From positions 91,975,432 through 92,039,431 of the forward strand of contig OZ024933.1 of assembly GCA_964017235.1 (NCBI GenBank): 64,000 nucleotides of DNA. Reading direction: 5' to 3'. Source of the DNA: Sabellastarte sp. h YS-2021 (Eukaryota; Annelida; Polychaeta; Sabellida; Sabellidae). A program made the translations under genes and the position numbers. Positions 10,800 to 22,956 of this stretch are shown here, piece by piece; position 1 is the first letter of the stretch, and each line of letters opens with the position of its first letter. A model generated the notes under the pieces. The model did not search any database, was not told where the DNA came from, and saw only the letters and a list, made by a program, of their open reading frames with translations.

Positions 10800-12065
10800 A
10801 AGAATAAAATGGGAAGACTACTACTCTCACAATACAGTGATTGGATTCAGTTGGGCCACAGCAATTTGCCCTTCTGATGCTCTCTGACACTGTCACATAC
10901 GTCGTGGCTAAGTGTCAACACAAGATATTTGCTCACATAGACGATTACATCAACGGCAGGGCTACAATTGCATTCATTGACTAATTCTACCTGCTACAGG
11001 AACTAGGGCTCCCCAATCAATAATGATAAGCTCAGCTCACCAGCTCATATGCACCAGCCTTGAGAATCATCCACTCAGAATTGACCAGGGGTAAAAATTA
11101 AAAGTATATACTCAGAATGCATCAAATTTAGCAACAAAAAATATGTCAACAAAAAAAGCTTTCAATCCCTTCAAGGAAAGTTAATTTGTTTGCATAAATG
11201 TTTTAAACTAACTAAGATGTTTATTAATTATATGCTGAAAATATTTAGAAACAGAAATGACTAGAAAAGATTTCGCTAGCCAAAAACTTCTCAAAAGATT
11301 TAGTTTGGTTTACAGTTTTCTTGCCAGAATTCAAAGAGGAACATACATCAACAAAACTGTCATACTGGAAGATGGCGTACTGCAAATATTTGCTTCACTC
11401 ACGTGCCTGGGAGGGATTAATGCAACCCGCTATCACGAATTGACCTAAAATAGTCGATCTTGAGTTGCTAAATATCTAGAAACAATTCTGGTCACATTAT
11501 AGAGTACATATATTTTGCGACAACATGGTTGTTACCCAGTTGGTAGTATGAGGCAAAACTACAGACCCATATTTAAGCACATTTTTTATATATATATATG
11601 GCTTCTCACAGCTACATATGATATTGAGTTGATATTGAAACATATCCAGAGAGTCAAAAACATCATAGACGACATTATGACAAGGTTATACTCCAAAAAG
11701 GTCACAGATATCCAGTTATTAACTTATCTCCAGAGTAATTTTATTCGGGAAAAAGTTAGTATCGAAGATCTCGAGCTTGATTTCTGTATATAATTTAAGG
11801 TGCTTCTGGTTCGCTCAATATCTCTACTTTGGCTAGGCATTGGAGAAAGTTCAGCAGGCTTGCAGATCATCTGCAGCTGTCTCTCACCAAAGACAATTTT
11901 AGACATTTCTTGCCTCCAAAGTACTTCTGGGCCTTTCAGCTAGTATTAACAATATCCTTACATTTCTGGAATGCTTACATCAACATAACATATCCCTTGC
12001 TGAAGGCTCAAGTTTCTTTGCAGTTAGGGAAATTTTTTAGTTCAGATAATGGAGTTTCAGTTTCT
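10800..12065 (+). pseudogene. RT palm, RNase H and recombinase start of E2
   Basis: Plus-strand remnant with many stops and shifts. LSDTVTYVVAKCQHKIFAHIDDY (about 10880-10945, quoted in parts: TVTYVVAK, HIDDY) contains the polymerase aspartates. KKSFQSLQGKLICLHK (about 11150) matches the RT thumb. KDLVWFTVFLPEFK and LTCLGGINATRYH (about 11285-11440) match the RNase H start. WLLTATYDIELILKHI and KNIIDDIMTRLYS (about 11600-11695) match its C-terminal part. LTKDNFRHFL and INNILTFLECLHQHNIS (about 11890-11995) match the N-terminal core-binding part of the recombinase. The gene order RT-RH-YR is as in E4. Confidence 0.7.
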
Positions 12066-12183
12066 ATAATGTACTTGTACATGTACTGACTTTTATAGCA
12101 GCATAGAGATAAGAGAAAGAGCCTTTGCTTGAAGTCAAATCCTCCTAGCCCTGCCTCTTACTGGATATACTACATGCATTCTG

Positions 12184-12399
12184 CAAGGGCCACGGTGGCA
12201 GAATGGTAACACTCTCGCCTCCCACCTCTGAGGCCGAGGTTCGGTTCACGGCTCTACCTCAAGTGGAAAGTGCTTGCCGTTGGTTGGCAGTTTACAGTAC
12301 AGAACCTTGACCAACTGTATGTACTGGTTTCCTCTGCCCTTCCAACTACCCGTCGTGATATGACCTGTGCAGTGTTGAAAACATACATAAATAAATAAA
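12184..12399 (+). mobile_element. tRNA-derived SINE, 13-bp target duplication
   Basis: Head GGTGGCAGAATGGTAACACT, B box GAGGTTCGGTTCACG, and the usual body with a short internal deletion after AAGTGG. The tail is ATACATAAATAAATAAA. TACATGCATTCTG is duplicated at 12171-12183 and 12400-12412. Confidence 0.92.
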
Positions 12400-12412
12400 T
12401 ACATGCATTCTG

Positions 12413-13500
12413 TTTTCTTTATATCCACAAGAGCATAACATAAACAAGCCACATAGTGAGTTAATGTGACCTTTTATCTCCACAGACCCAGATCACAGCA
12501 AATGTGTAATATAACACCTAGTAAAGTGTACCTGTCTTCACAGTATTGCAATAAAACTGATGCTGCTTTTCGTGGTATAAGTTCTTTGTAAATTTGATTC
12601 TGCTTTTCTGTGGTCTAAATTCTTTTCTGCACTTTGTGAAATGTTGACTTTGAAATATTTTCTTTTTAGAAATTATTAATGAAATACCCATTAATTCTTA
12701 TGAATACTATTGCAAAAAAGATTTTACAAACTTTTGTTACACCAACAACCAACTTTCCCAAAGTTGTATCACACAGAAGAATTAAGAAATTATATTGTTT
12801 TGTAAATTATTTTCATTCATCATTTTCATCTGCTGATAGCTGTGATAGAAATCTACTTCATCACAGTGCAACCAAATATTAATTTTAAATTTTATATGAA
12901 TAATCAAGTATAAAGGGTATCATAGTAGTCTGAAGGCCAAGGATAAATAAATATTAAATAAACTAGAAAGTACTCATGGAGTGCATACCTCCACCAATAG
13001 TGTTTTTCTTTCCCAAATGTAATAACTACATATCCATATAAATGCAGAAAGAACTATTCATTATTTTTGAGTCACTAGGAACACAGAGTAAGGGGGTAGT
13101 TCCCCTGGAGGCGTCCCTACAACCAACCCTATTGCTTCATGGAGTCGGTTAGCTGAGTTGGGGATTGGGGACAAAGTCCAGAAAAAAGTGTGGGAGAAAT
13201 ATTTGTCAATTTCACCTGCCCAATCAGACGTAATACATCCCCAGCTTGTCTGGATTCAGATCCTGACCAGAATAGGGACCGGGTACTTTTCTCCATAAAA
13301 GACAGGTACAACAGACAATTTGTAGGTCATCATGACAAGATGATGTTGAAATAGGCTAGGAATTTTATTATTGCGTCAGACTTCTTAAGGTTGCTTAATA
13401 TATTACAGAATACAAGTGGACCTTTTCCACCTGTTAAAAAAACTTTAAGATTAAGATTACATGTACTGTTTTTCCCAATTTTAATATATATATATTAAAA
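12413..13500. other. No gene recognised
   Basis: AT-rich, with no supported coding exon. A short (TA) stretch ends near 13495, next to the SINE fragment. Confidence 0.5.
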
Positions 13501-13650
13501 GTCGGCCCGGTCGCTTCCGATGCCTGGTGATTTACAGTGCAGAATCTTGACCAACTAGTATGCACTGGTTCCTCCACCCGTAAACTACCCGTCAGAATAT
13601 CACCCTGGTTGTCAAACGTGATGCAAAACCAAAGTAAGTCTAAATCATTT
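13501..13650 (+). mobile_element. 5'-truncated SINE fragment
   Basis: The 3' half of the same SINE family: GATTTACAGTGCAGAATCTT, GACCAACTAGTATGCACTGG, ACTACCCGTCAGAATATCAC and GATGCAAAACC are degraded versions of the family body and end. The tRNA-like head is absent. Confidence 0.65.
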
Positions 13651-16278
13651 TAAGATAATTTCTGTCAATATTTTTACTTCACAATGTACTGGAAATGGAT
13701 TGCATATGAGCAAGACTTGAGTAAAAAAACAAGTCGGTTTCATGATAGAATCAGAATTAAAGTGACAAGGACAAAGAATGTTATTGACAAGAACAAGACA
13801 GGAAGTGACAAGACAAAACTGAAAATGATTAGGACAAGATGGGAAGTGACAAGGACAAGCCAGTTTCCAGGTGAGCGGAGCCACAGTTGGGGTCAAGAGT
13901 CAGGGAGTGTCGGTGAAATATCAAACATGTTTGATATTTTGCCTACCCAACTCGACAAGCCAGGAAACTACAACTGACCCTAACTGACTCTGTAAACATT
14001 GTTCAGCACCCTTGAAAAATGCTAAGTTACCAACAAGATTGCTCCAGTGGAACACCCCAATCCGACGGACAGACAGAGAAACAAACATAACTTCCTAATG
14101 CAGGCAAATATACATAAATGTCCTTATAAAATATGAAATATATATCATTAAACTATCCCGTGTAATTCTTAATTACCCATTCTATTTTATAATCTTTCTG
14201 CCATCAAAACAAAATCTAATTCTCTCAACATGGTTGAATAACAGAGGCTGAACTCTAAATTTAGTTTGCAAATTTTAGATTTTGACACATTTTTGTTGTT
14301 TCTGAAGGAATATGTTTTTAGATCCTATTTCAGACATTGTCAATTTAAACTGGCCTTAGGTAAAAATTTTCCTTAGAATCGAGTATGTGAGTTTGAAATA
14401 ACATTTAGTGTGTGTGTTTGAAATCGGCTTCCTCTCAGTATTGTGTGATTGTGATTGTGAACACATTGCCTTGATATATAAGGCAGGAGGTTAAATAATT
14501 TATCATAATGAAATAAATTTTAAAAGTAAACTAAGCAGGTTACAAAAAGAACATTATCTCAAATAATGAAATACTTTTTGCTTTTGAAAATACTTATGAG
14601 GTGAGAGAACAAGATCATTGAATAACCTTTTATCTATGATTGTCACTTCAAGTGGGTTAACCACATCAGTATGCATTACAGAGTATACAGATGCCTTGCT
14701 GTGCATGTCATAAAACACACATATGGTTTCAGTTGACTGGAGTTTGGGGAATACTTCCCACAGAAGACAGCCTCTCAGTCATTTGGTAGTCATGGTAATG
14801 GGGGATTGCAAAGCTGAACCGTCTCTGCAAAGTTTACAAGGCTCTCTGTCTGATTAAGTTCTATTTCTTAACATGTATGAGTGCTTTATAAATACCAAAT
14901 ATCTGTGTGCATGTTTGAAAAGAAATCATGCAAATTTGAGCCTTAAGCAGTGCTAGGCCACTCCATCCAACTGCACTATTATTTGTCAACAATTTCCGTC
15001 CATTTAATCAGGTGATTGACAGATATATTAGAGATGCATTGAAGAAAAGTACTGAGGCACAGAAATATATCTACCCAGGGTCATGGATTTCACACCTTTG
15101 TAGGTCAGGGTGACCATGGCCTTTGACAGTAATATATTTCTTCAGAACCAAATGTCCCACAGCTTGTGAGCTCAGTGGTATGGAATACTTTCAATGCTTC
15201 TACAGCCCCCATTATAGTACCAAATACATTTGCTTCCCTCATTTGCCTTTGATGGGCTCGGTGCTTTTAAAACTTGCTAAATATACTTAGCTTATAAAAT
15301 GCCCTGAAATATTGTTTTTCTAATGTATACTAACATGTAAAATAAATTCTCAAACTGTGTTTCTTACTGCCTTTACAAAGTCTTGGCCTCAGATTTGAAT
15401 CCTGCCAGCTGATAACTCAGTATCAGTGGCACTTACTACGACTCATACAGTAATAGCTAATGAGCTAGCTATATCTTCTGCATTAAGTCATTCTATTTTA
15501 ACGCATCTGCAATGCCTTGTAACCAGAGTTACTTCTAAGTCAAACATATGCAAGGGTTCATTTGAATTGTTAAAGCTTTTTTCTTCCTATGAAATAAATC
15601 CTATGGTCCCTAGGTTGTGTAAATCTAAAATTTTAACAGTGGTAATCAAATGTGGCTATGATTTTTAACTGAGTTGTGCTACAGCTTTCCCTGCTCAAGA
15701 CATTCACTGTCCAAGCTTTTCTTATAATTTATGTCTTTCTTCTTCCTTCAAACATTCTTGTCTGAAAGCTAAAGCCCTGTTTTTTATTTATTATAAAAGA
15801 CAGATCCTGAATTATCTACAGACCCATGATAATTATTCTGTAACAAGTGGAACTATCATTTGGCAAACCTGGAATGGATCAGTATTTGCGCTGAGAGTTA
15901 TTTTTATCACTCATTAGTAAATTTTAGGATGTATCACTGCTATGTTTCCATTTTAAAATGTTTAGGGTACCCAGTTGGTGTAAATAGTATCAAGATTAAA
16001 TTTTGCTAAAACAATATTGCATGATATGTGCAATATAGATAATGCAATGACAATGATAGCAACAATAATAAAGCAATGTTTTTGTATAAAATGATGCACT
16101 TATAATCATTATATTTTTAAACTTTGTAGATGAAATTTATTATGATCAGTGCTCATGTAATTCTGCAATTGGTTCACTAACTTCAAAACATTTTTACTAC
16201 ATTTCATTCTTTGGCATATGTAATTTAACCGATGCATTGAAAAAATATTTACATAAATTAAAGATAAAACAATGGTTT
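13651..16278. other. No gene recognised; region 3' of FkbM exon A
   Basis: This is where exon 2 of the minus-strand FkbM gene A would be expected to begin. I looked on the minus strand for the motifs of that exon (AVEP, KIDIEGNE) and did not find them. A purine-rich imperfect repeat with GTGACAAGGACAAG units lies at about 13760-13860. The plus-strand frame 15426-15668 has no recognisable features. Confidence 0.5.
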
Positions 16279-16319
16279 CTAGAAATTGAGTAATGTACCA
16301 GTGTGAAAATATTGCTTAC

Positions 16320-16755
16320 CAATATTCGCACCAATGTCAATAAAACCAGCCTCAGGTTTTTTATGTAACTGACTCAAAATGCTTTGAGTTATATCTTTCT
16401 CCCAACTTCCAGTGGCATAGATCGACAAAGACACATGGATATCATTCTCCACAGGATGTATACAGATATTAATTTCTGGCTCAGTATTTGTTCCAACACA
16501 GGTAATATCAGCCTCATCTTGATTGTACTTTGCTGCAAAAGTATGCAGCTTACAGAAGGTAATCTTTGAATTGATATTCCTTGGTTTTTTCTTTGGCATT
16601 TGCTTTGGCAAATAAAAGCCCATTGATTGTTTTTCTTTTTGTGTTCTATTTGGTTTATCAGCTACCAATATATTTTGATTATAAATGACAAAGCTCCCAA
16701 ACATGATACAGAGCAGAGGTAAAGCTCCACAGCAGCATTTCTTAAACAGCGCCAT
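16320..16755 (-). CDS. FkbM-family methyltransferase A, first coding exon
   Basis: The ATG at 16755 opens a protein with a short cytosolic start and a single hydrophobic segment (about residues 10-26, ALPLLCIMFGSFVIYNQ), which suggests a type II membrane anchor, then a lumenal stem. It ends at FIDIGANIG, the SAM-binding motif I of the FkbM (Methyltransf_21) family. The exon stops at a donor G|GTAAGC (GT at 16319-16318) one base into a codon, the same position and phase as in the paralogue at 32246. The two exons share TEPEINICIHP versus TEPEVRICIHS and GSWEK. No second exon is seen in the 16 kb downstream: either the intron is longer than that or the gene is broken. Confidence 0.75.
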
Positions 16756-18531
16756 ACCTTAATTTATTGCAAAAATAACAATGTCTCCTCTGTGTTAACG
16801 GCAGCAAATGTGATACTCATTTGCTCAAAGATGTTGGACATTTTCATCTGTGCCTGCATAACTCTTTCTTAAAGGCTCTAAACAATATAACAGAAATACT
16901 TCGTCATTTCAATCAATAACTCTAGTTTCACTTAATGGCAAAAATATCTTTGTTATCATCTTATGACAATTGTGAAAATTTGTTAATTAAAATATAACAA
17001 AGATATTTCGAAGATGTAATTTAAAGTCTTTTATTCTTTCCTCCTTAGATACTTATTTATATTAGAGTAATTAAAAGTCCAATAAATTTAAATCAATTGC
17101 TTCTGTAGGTGGGTGTACAATGCCTGTGATCTAAATGCTTTGCATCTGAGAAAACAATTGACATTCAACTCAATTAAAGAATGTTTATGAATCACATATT
17201 CAATATCATATCATATAGGTTTCTGAGTATATGCGTTTCCCTTTTAGCTTAGGTTTATTAATTACATTTTGTAAATTCTATTTAAAAATGTATGGTATAT
17301 ACTGAAGAAGTAAATTATTATTAAAATTTTTCTAACTTTACACAGATTTCAGGGCGACCATTTGACCGGAAAATGTTTTTCTTTTGGGCTGATTTGACTA
17401 GGGTAATTTTTACTGAGACTGATTTGGCATATGGCTAATTTTGACTATGATTTCTTATCAAGGTCTTGGCAATCTCAGAACTTGAAGTAATTTAAACAGG
17501 TAATCCTACATATTTCAAATCCTTTATTTACAGCATAATTAACAATATTATTTAGTGCTGATGGTGTTACCTTTATGTAGAGAGATTTCTCAGTTTAATG
17601 TTTGCAAAAGGTTAAAGTTGGGGTTTTACATCCAGTTCAACCGCCAGGGTCATATTCGGACAGGTTCTTCACACTTGTGGTTATGTCCATTAGGGTGCTG
17701 GAATTCAGAAGAGGATGTCCAAGTTTGATCTACAGTCGTGGAAACTGCAAACATTACACATGTGCCCATCCTTATCGAGAGCACAAATGGGTACCAATAC
17801 AATTTAGTAGATAAATCTCCAACAGGCTCGCATCCTGTTCAGCTATATGGAAACAGTCTTAGTTGACCTATTTAAAAAAATTGGAAATAAGCACTGGTTA
17901 CATGAGCAACTAGGTACAAAAAAAGAATGACTACTTTTTAAGATAGAATGTTGAAATTATTCAAAGGTAAAAATAAAAGATAGAATCTGCAAGATGCCAC
18001 ATACTAGCAAAATCATAAACTTAATGATAAAACAATTAAATAACATGGGAGTACAAGTGATTGAGCTCTCTAGCTCTCTGTAATTACCAAAAAAATTTCA
18101 AACATATTAATGTGTTATTGCACGGCTGTTTTCTGCACAGATTCATTTTGCTTGTAGTATTTGATCAAAAGTGACAGCTTGCAGCAGTGTTTTATATCAT
18201 ATGATTGTAATAAGATAGAAGCCTTAAAAGTAATAGAGCCTACTCATCATTGTCTATTGTGGGCAGTAGTCAGGTTGAACAACACAAAATCAATCATTCA
18301 GGGAAACTATTAAATGTGTATTCACGTTAATACGTTTTTAGCTATACATAAATAGATCTAGTTTTGATGTAGATCTCTGTAACACTGTGAAACCTATGAG
18401 TGAGAAACCTAAAAAAGTGATACACTGCTAGATACCTATCACACCCTAAAAACTGTCTGAAACTGACGATTTGTTGACATATGAGGAGTTCAAAGATGGC
18501 TTAACACTTCCAGATGATGTTTAAATTAAGG
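16756..18531. other. No gene recognised; possible old SINE trace
   Basis: Upstream of FkbM exon A. On the minus strand, 17625-17680 contains a degraded GGGGTTTTACATC...GGTCATATTCGGACAGGT that resembles the 3' end of the SINE family of this window, but the rest does not align. Otherwise AT-rich and featureless. Confidence 0.4.
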
Positions 18532-18580
18532 TTTTTATTATCCATCATGAGCGATATTTGGCCTAAATAGAGGGATACAC
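18532..18580. repeat. Terminal motif of a small interspersed repeat
   Basis: TTTTTATTATCCATCATGAG followed by CGATATTTGGCCTAAATAGA. Near copies start at 32725 and 33857, the latter being one end of a 301-bp inverted-repeat element. Here it lies just 3' of the Harbinger transposase. Confidence 0.55.
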
Positions 18581-18629
18581 ACAGACCGGGAAATATTTAT
18601 TTTGTATTCCACAACACCACTTATTAGTT

Positions 18630-19621
18630 TTACAAATCTTCCTCCCCAGGCTGCTGACCACCAGGTTGACTTTGATACTGGCTTCTCAGTATGTTGTGTA
18701 GAACCACACAGTAAATACCACTTCTCTGACTGTTTCTGGGGGAAGTTCAATGGTGGTCCTCATCACTCTGAATCTTGAGACCAGGATGCCAAAAGCGTTT
18801 TCAACACCTCTCCTGCCCCTTGATATTCTGTTGTTGGCAATCCTTTCCTCTCTGGTTAACATCCTTCTGCCATAGGGTTTCATGAGCCAGGTCTTCAGGG
18901 CAAAGGCTTCATCTGCCAGAATGAAGTAGGGAACATCTCGACCACCCTGGGTTATAGGTGCTGAGTCAGGGAAGCCTATCCTGTCATCCTCAATCCTCCT
19001 CTTCAGCTGAGAGGTATTAAATATCTGGGCATCTGAGCAAGATAGAGCTGTAGCAGCATCCACCCATCTAAACTTATACTGTCCATCTACCAGGGCCAAC
19101 ATTACAATGGAAAAGAACCCCTTGTAGTTGTGGAACAGGGCTTCAGTGTTCTTGGGTTTCTTCATGGCCACATGCTTTCCATCAAGGGCTCCCAGGGCAT
19201 GTGGAACATTCCACCTGATCCTGATTTCCCTCTTCAGTTCTTTTCACTCATCTGGAGTAGTAGGACATCTAAGGTACTCTCTGCTGAACTCATCCTGGAT
19301 GGCCCTGCAGACCTCTGGTAGAAACTTGGAGATGGTGGATCCGCCAACCCTGAACTGACAGGATAATGATGTGTATGACTCTCCAGTGGCCAGATATCTG
19401 ATGGTGAGGGCTAACTTCTCCCCAACACTGATTGGAGCTCTGTAGTTGGTGGCCTGCCTGGCTAGACGTGGTTCCAGTCTGGTCTTCATCATTTCAAAGA
19501 ATTCTGGGGCCATCCTCATGTAGTTGGTGAATCCTGGAATGTCTGTGGCATACAGTTCAGCCATAATGTTGTGGTAGGCCCCTCTCTCCTCTCTCTGTGG
19601 TAGCCATGGCCTGACCCACAT
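18630..19621 (-). pseudogene. PIF/Harbinger DDE transposase, two lesions
   Basis: Cut-and-paste transposase of the PIF/Harbinger superfamily (DDE_Tnp_4 type). In order: WVRPWLPQREERGAYHNIMA near the start; a helix-turn-helix-like part (LSCQFRVGGSTISKFLPEV); the first Asp in ALGALDGKHVAMK; NYKGFFSIVMLALVDG; the second Asp in YFILADEAFALK; and the acidic Glu in SRGRRGVENAFGILVSRF. One in-frame TGA follows PTTPDE (about 19242), probably from a Trp codon, and a 1-base shift near 18710 separates VREVVFT from VVLHNILRSQYQ. The end is the TAA at 18630. The start is taken as the first Met, 19621; coding-like sequence may extend upstream. The second Harbinger protein (Myb/SANT-like) was not found. Confidence 0.88.
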
Positions 19622-19873
19622 GTTGTGCCTGCCTTCTTCGAGGTCTCTTTATGGGTGCTGGTGGTGGTTGAGGTGCTGGTGGTTGCTATGGTCGACGTAG
19701 AAATAGGAAATACATCATTATATGTAACTGAATAAAAACCAAAAAAGCCCTAAGTTGTTGTTGAAGCTGTCTTCCATTAAAAGGTGGCATCCTGCTGTGT
19801 TCCTAGAAAAGTAATGATAATTAGATAGCGGATTTTATATATATATATATATATCCAGAAAATGCAGCTATTC

Positions 19874-20563
19874 TGCAAAACAAGAATCAGCCATCTTGGT
19901 CTAAGGAAGACTGAGGAGGCCTGAGGACACCCGAGGACGCCGGGACTTAATCGGGGGTTAGTCCCAGGAGGCCTGAGGCGTTCTGAGACCCAGTCGGTAT
20001 GTGTACAACTGGATCGTGGTTGAAACTGACCAGAAAAATGGCTTAGTCGGTTCTTAGTCCCAGACCAGTTGGGGACTGTCTGGGGCCGCCTGGGGCCTCC
20101 TCAGGCTTCCTGAGGCCGATCTGTAGTTAATCCCACACTTCAATACTGATTCAGTATTCCTGCCCATTTTATCTTTTTTTTCACCGACTGTCCACGATTT
20201 ATGCCCTTGTTCCACCAAAGGATTAAGCCCCGATCCTGTCGGCGACCCTTAATCGTGGACAGTCGGTGAAAAAAAAAAAAAAATGGGCGGGAAAACTGGA
20301 TCGGTTTCAAAGTCTGGGATTAAGTACAGATCTGGGTGGCCCCAGACAGTCCCTAACTGGTCTGGGACTAAGAACCGACTAAGCCATTTGTCTGGTCGGT
20401 TTGAACCACGATCCTGTCGTAGACAAACCGACTGGGTTCCAGGACGCCTCAGGCCTCCTGGGACTAAGCCCTGACTAACCCACGACTAAGTCCCGACCCC
20501 ACAAGGTGTCCTAAGGTGTCCCCAGGCGTCCCCAGACCGAGATAGCCGATTCTTGTTTTGCAA
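19874..20563. repeat. Foldback element: large inverted repeat
   Basis: The left arm (from TGCAAAACAAGAATC at 19874 to about 20198) and right arm (about 20253 to GATTCTTGTTTTGCA at 20563) are inverted copies of each other, about 310-325 bp each with substitutions and small indels, around a loop of roughly 55 bp. The arms are G/C-rich compared with the flanks and built of phrases such as GGCCTGAGG and CCTGGGACTAAG. There is no coding capacity. It lies about 250 bp upstream of the Harbinger transposase, so it may be a related or independent foldback transposon. Confidence 0.8.
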
Positions 20564-20565
20564 TG

Positions 20566-20915
20566 GGATTGAGGGTCGCAGGAGGCCTGGGACTAAGGTA
20601 CTAAGGGTCGGGGACTAAGGGTCGCAGGCGGCCTGGGACAACATAGGACTGTGTAAATTTGGTCCGAGGAGGCCTGGGGAAGCCTGGGACTGGACCTTTT
20701 GTTTATGGCGGGAAAAAAATAAACGGTTGGGGTCGGGAGAAATATCAAACAACCGACCACAACCGACCCTTACAGGACGCCTGGGACTAAGCAAATTTTT
20801 GAAACCGACCCTCAAAAACCCTTAATCGGGAGCCTTAGTCGTGTGGTGGAACACCCACATAAGGGTCGCTGACAGGGTCGGGGCTTAGTCCTTTGGTGGA
20901 ACAGGTGCATAAGAG
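20566..20915. repeat. Further inverted pieces of the foldback
   Basis: 20855-20912 contains the inverted complement of the loop of the neighbouring foldback (GGGTCGCTGACAGGG, CTTAGTCCTTTGGTGGAACA), and a second variant of it at about 20835-20870. GGCCTGGGACTAAGG phrases recur at 20588-20640. It looks like a partial second copy in the opposite orientation. Confidence 0.6.
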
Positions 20916-22725
20916 ATAAATTACATTTCAAGTGGACGTGTTTATCATATTAGGTTTTAGCAATACGTCAATATAAAGGAATGAAGGTCAACGTAGTTTC
21001 TTTGATGTACTACAAAACAAGCCTGCTTTGTAAATATGCCTCTTGTATGTATATGGCAAAATATTGTGAACTGAAACTTTACAAAAATATGATGCACATA
21101 TTTATCTACCTGTGGGACTGTAAAATATTTATTTGTATCATGTAGTTTTTTAAATAAAATAGATAGGGGTGAGTGAAATACGCCAAATACGCTAAAAATC
21201 ACCTGATACACATCTACTACTAACGTAGATAAGTTTGGGTTTACGTTTTGATAGCCAAAACATATCACTAAACCTCTCATATGCCTTACTGTGTCATATC
21301 TTGAGCTATTATGCATAATGTAATATAAGGTACTAATGTAAATGTCATATATCTCCAGCTAATCAGTTATATATTTTACAGTGAATTTGTGTAATCAGGA
21401 AATTCGCGAATTCCCTGAACATTTTTAGGGAATTCGCAAAATGCCTAAAGGGACCAGGGAATTTGCGAATTCCCTAAAATCTCTAGGGAATTCGTGAAAT
21501 CCCTAAAGCTTTAGTAATTTTTTTCACAAATTCGTTGAATGTTTTTTAGGGAATTTGTGGAATTACTTTTATTGTGCATTAGTCAATAATTGTGCACTTC
21601 ATTTAAGTTTTTGTATAAACTAATGGGATTTTACAACAAACCTTTTTAGTTTTAAAATGACCTTGTGTGTCATGCACAGTAATTCTGATTTTCTTTTTTG
21701 TTAAAGTCTTCTTAACTGATTAAATTTAGGAAATTTGTGAAATTTTGTTTTTGAAAATATATTATTTGTCTTAATTAGTTCAGGTTTTGAAAAGACAAAT
21801 ATGATTTCTAACTGATCTTTTTAGTCTTTCGCAATATTATTGTGTGGAAAACAAAATAATTTATATTACAGTAATAATTGATTTTTATTTAAGTCTAAAT
21901 TTGAATGTATTTTTTTACTTTAAAATTTAAATGTAATTTTAAGTATTTTTAATAGTAATTTATCTTGCTTGGATATTATTATACAGCTTATAATTAGTAA
22001 CTTGAATATACCAGATACCAGCTTGTATATTCTTGGTTGAATAAATGACTTTATATATGTAATGTACAAGTTGAGATTTTGTACAAGTGTCTTGTACAGA
22101 TTTCTTGTACAAGTTACATGTACGAATTTTTGACCTGTATGAGTTACAGCTTGTGCAAGCTCCATATTTTATCGATTAAACAATGTATTTTAATGAATTA
22201 ATACATAAGAATTAATAGAATCAATATATTTATACTTCTAAGATGAGAGACTAAACTGTCGATCTTAATTTTTTATAATTTGGTTTTGCAAACTTCAATG
22301 TAAATTTAATGCATACATTTATATTACTGTTGGAGTCACACTGGCCTAACTGAAGCCTGTATCTGACTTTAGGCTTTGTTGTTGCTGCTAAAATTATAAT
22401 TTCTGTTCATGTTATCTGTCAAGAATTATTACAAATTTATTTATTCTGTGACAAAGGGATTAATAAAATTGATTCTTTTATGATGATTTAACGGAATGTG
22501 AATGTTAAGATGATGCAATAAATGTGATCAGCCAGGGTTTTATTAGTAAAAGACATACATCATTTGTAACTACACACACGGTCATCTGTCCTTTGATACT
22601 ATCACTTAACTACTTATGATTCATGAGGTAAATGGCAGAATATCTCTCAAACATAATCTAAATTTTAAGATAGTGTTTTTATTAATGAAAGACATGTATC
22701 AATTACCAGCTATGCATATAGTGTT
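20916..22725. other. Non-coding, with short palindromic repeat clusters
   Basis: No gene. 21390-21560 holds about eight variants of a near-palindrome of the form AGGGAATTCGCGAATTCCCT. 22064-22135 repeats TTGTACAAG-type palindromes. The rest is AT-rich. Confidence 0.55.
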
Positions 22726-22956
22726 GGGGGCCATGGTGGCAGAGTGGTAACACTCTTGCCTCCCACCTCTGAGGCCCGCGGTTTGGTTCCCGGCACGGCC
22801 TCAAGTGGGAAAGCTGGTAGTTGCTTGCCGTTGGTTGGCAGTTTACAGTACAGAACCCTGACAAACTGTACTGGTTTCCTCTGGCCTTCCACTACTCATC
22901 ATGATATGACCTGTACAGTGTTGAAAGCGACGTAAAACCCCACATAAATAAATAAA
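22726..22956 (+). mobile_element. tRNA-derived SINE
   Basis: Full-length copy: GGTGGCAGAGTGGTAACACT head, GGTTTGGTTCCCGG B-box region, TTGAAAGCGACGTAAAACCC and an AAATAAATAAATA tail. The flanks ATATAGTGT (before) and ATATACTGT (after) may be a target duplication with one mismatch. Confidence 0.9.

Noticed and set aside
13684..13977. 97-codon Lys/Thr/Arg-rich frame
   Set aside because: Produced by an imperfect purine-rich repeat (GTGACAAGGACAAG); no splice sites or family features.
22744..22935. Open frames on both strands at the SINE (also 2670-2820 and 12246-12452)
   Set aside because: They are caused by the SINE sequence itself and recur with its copies.
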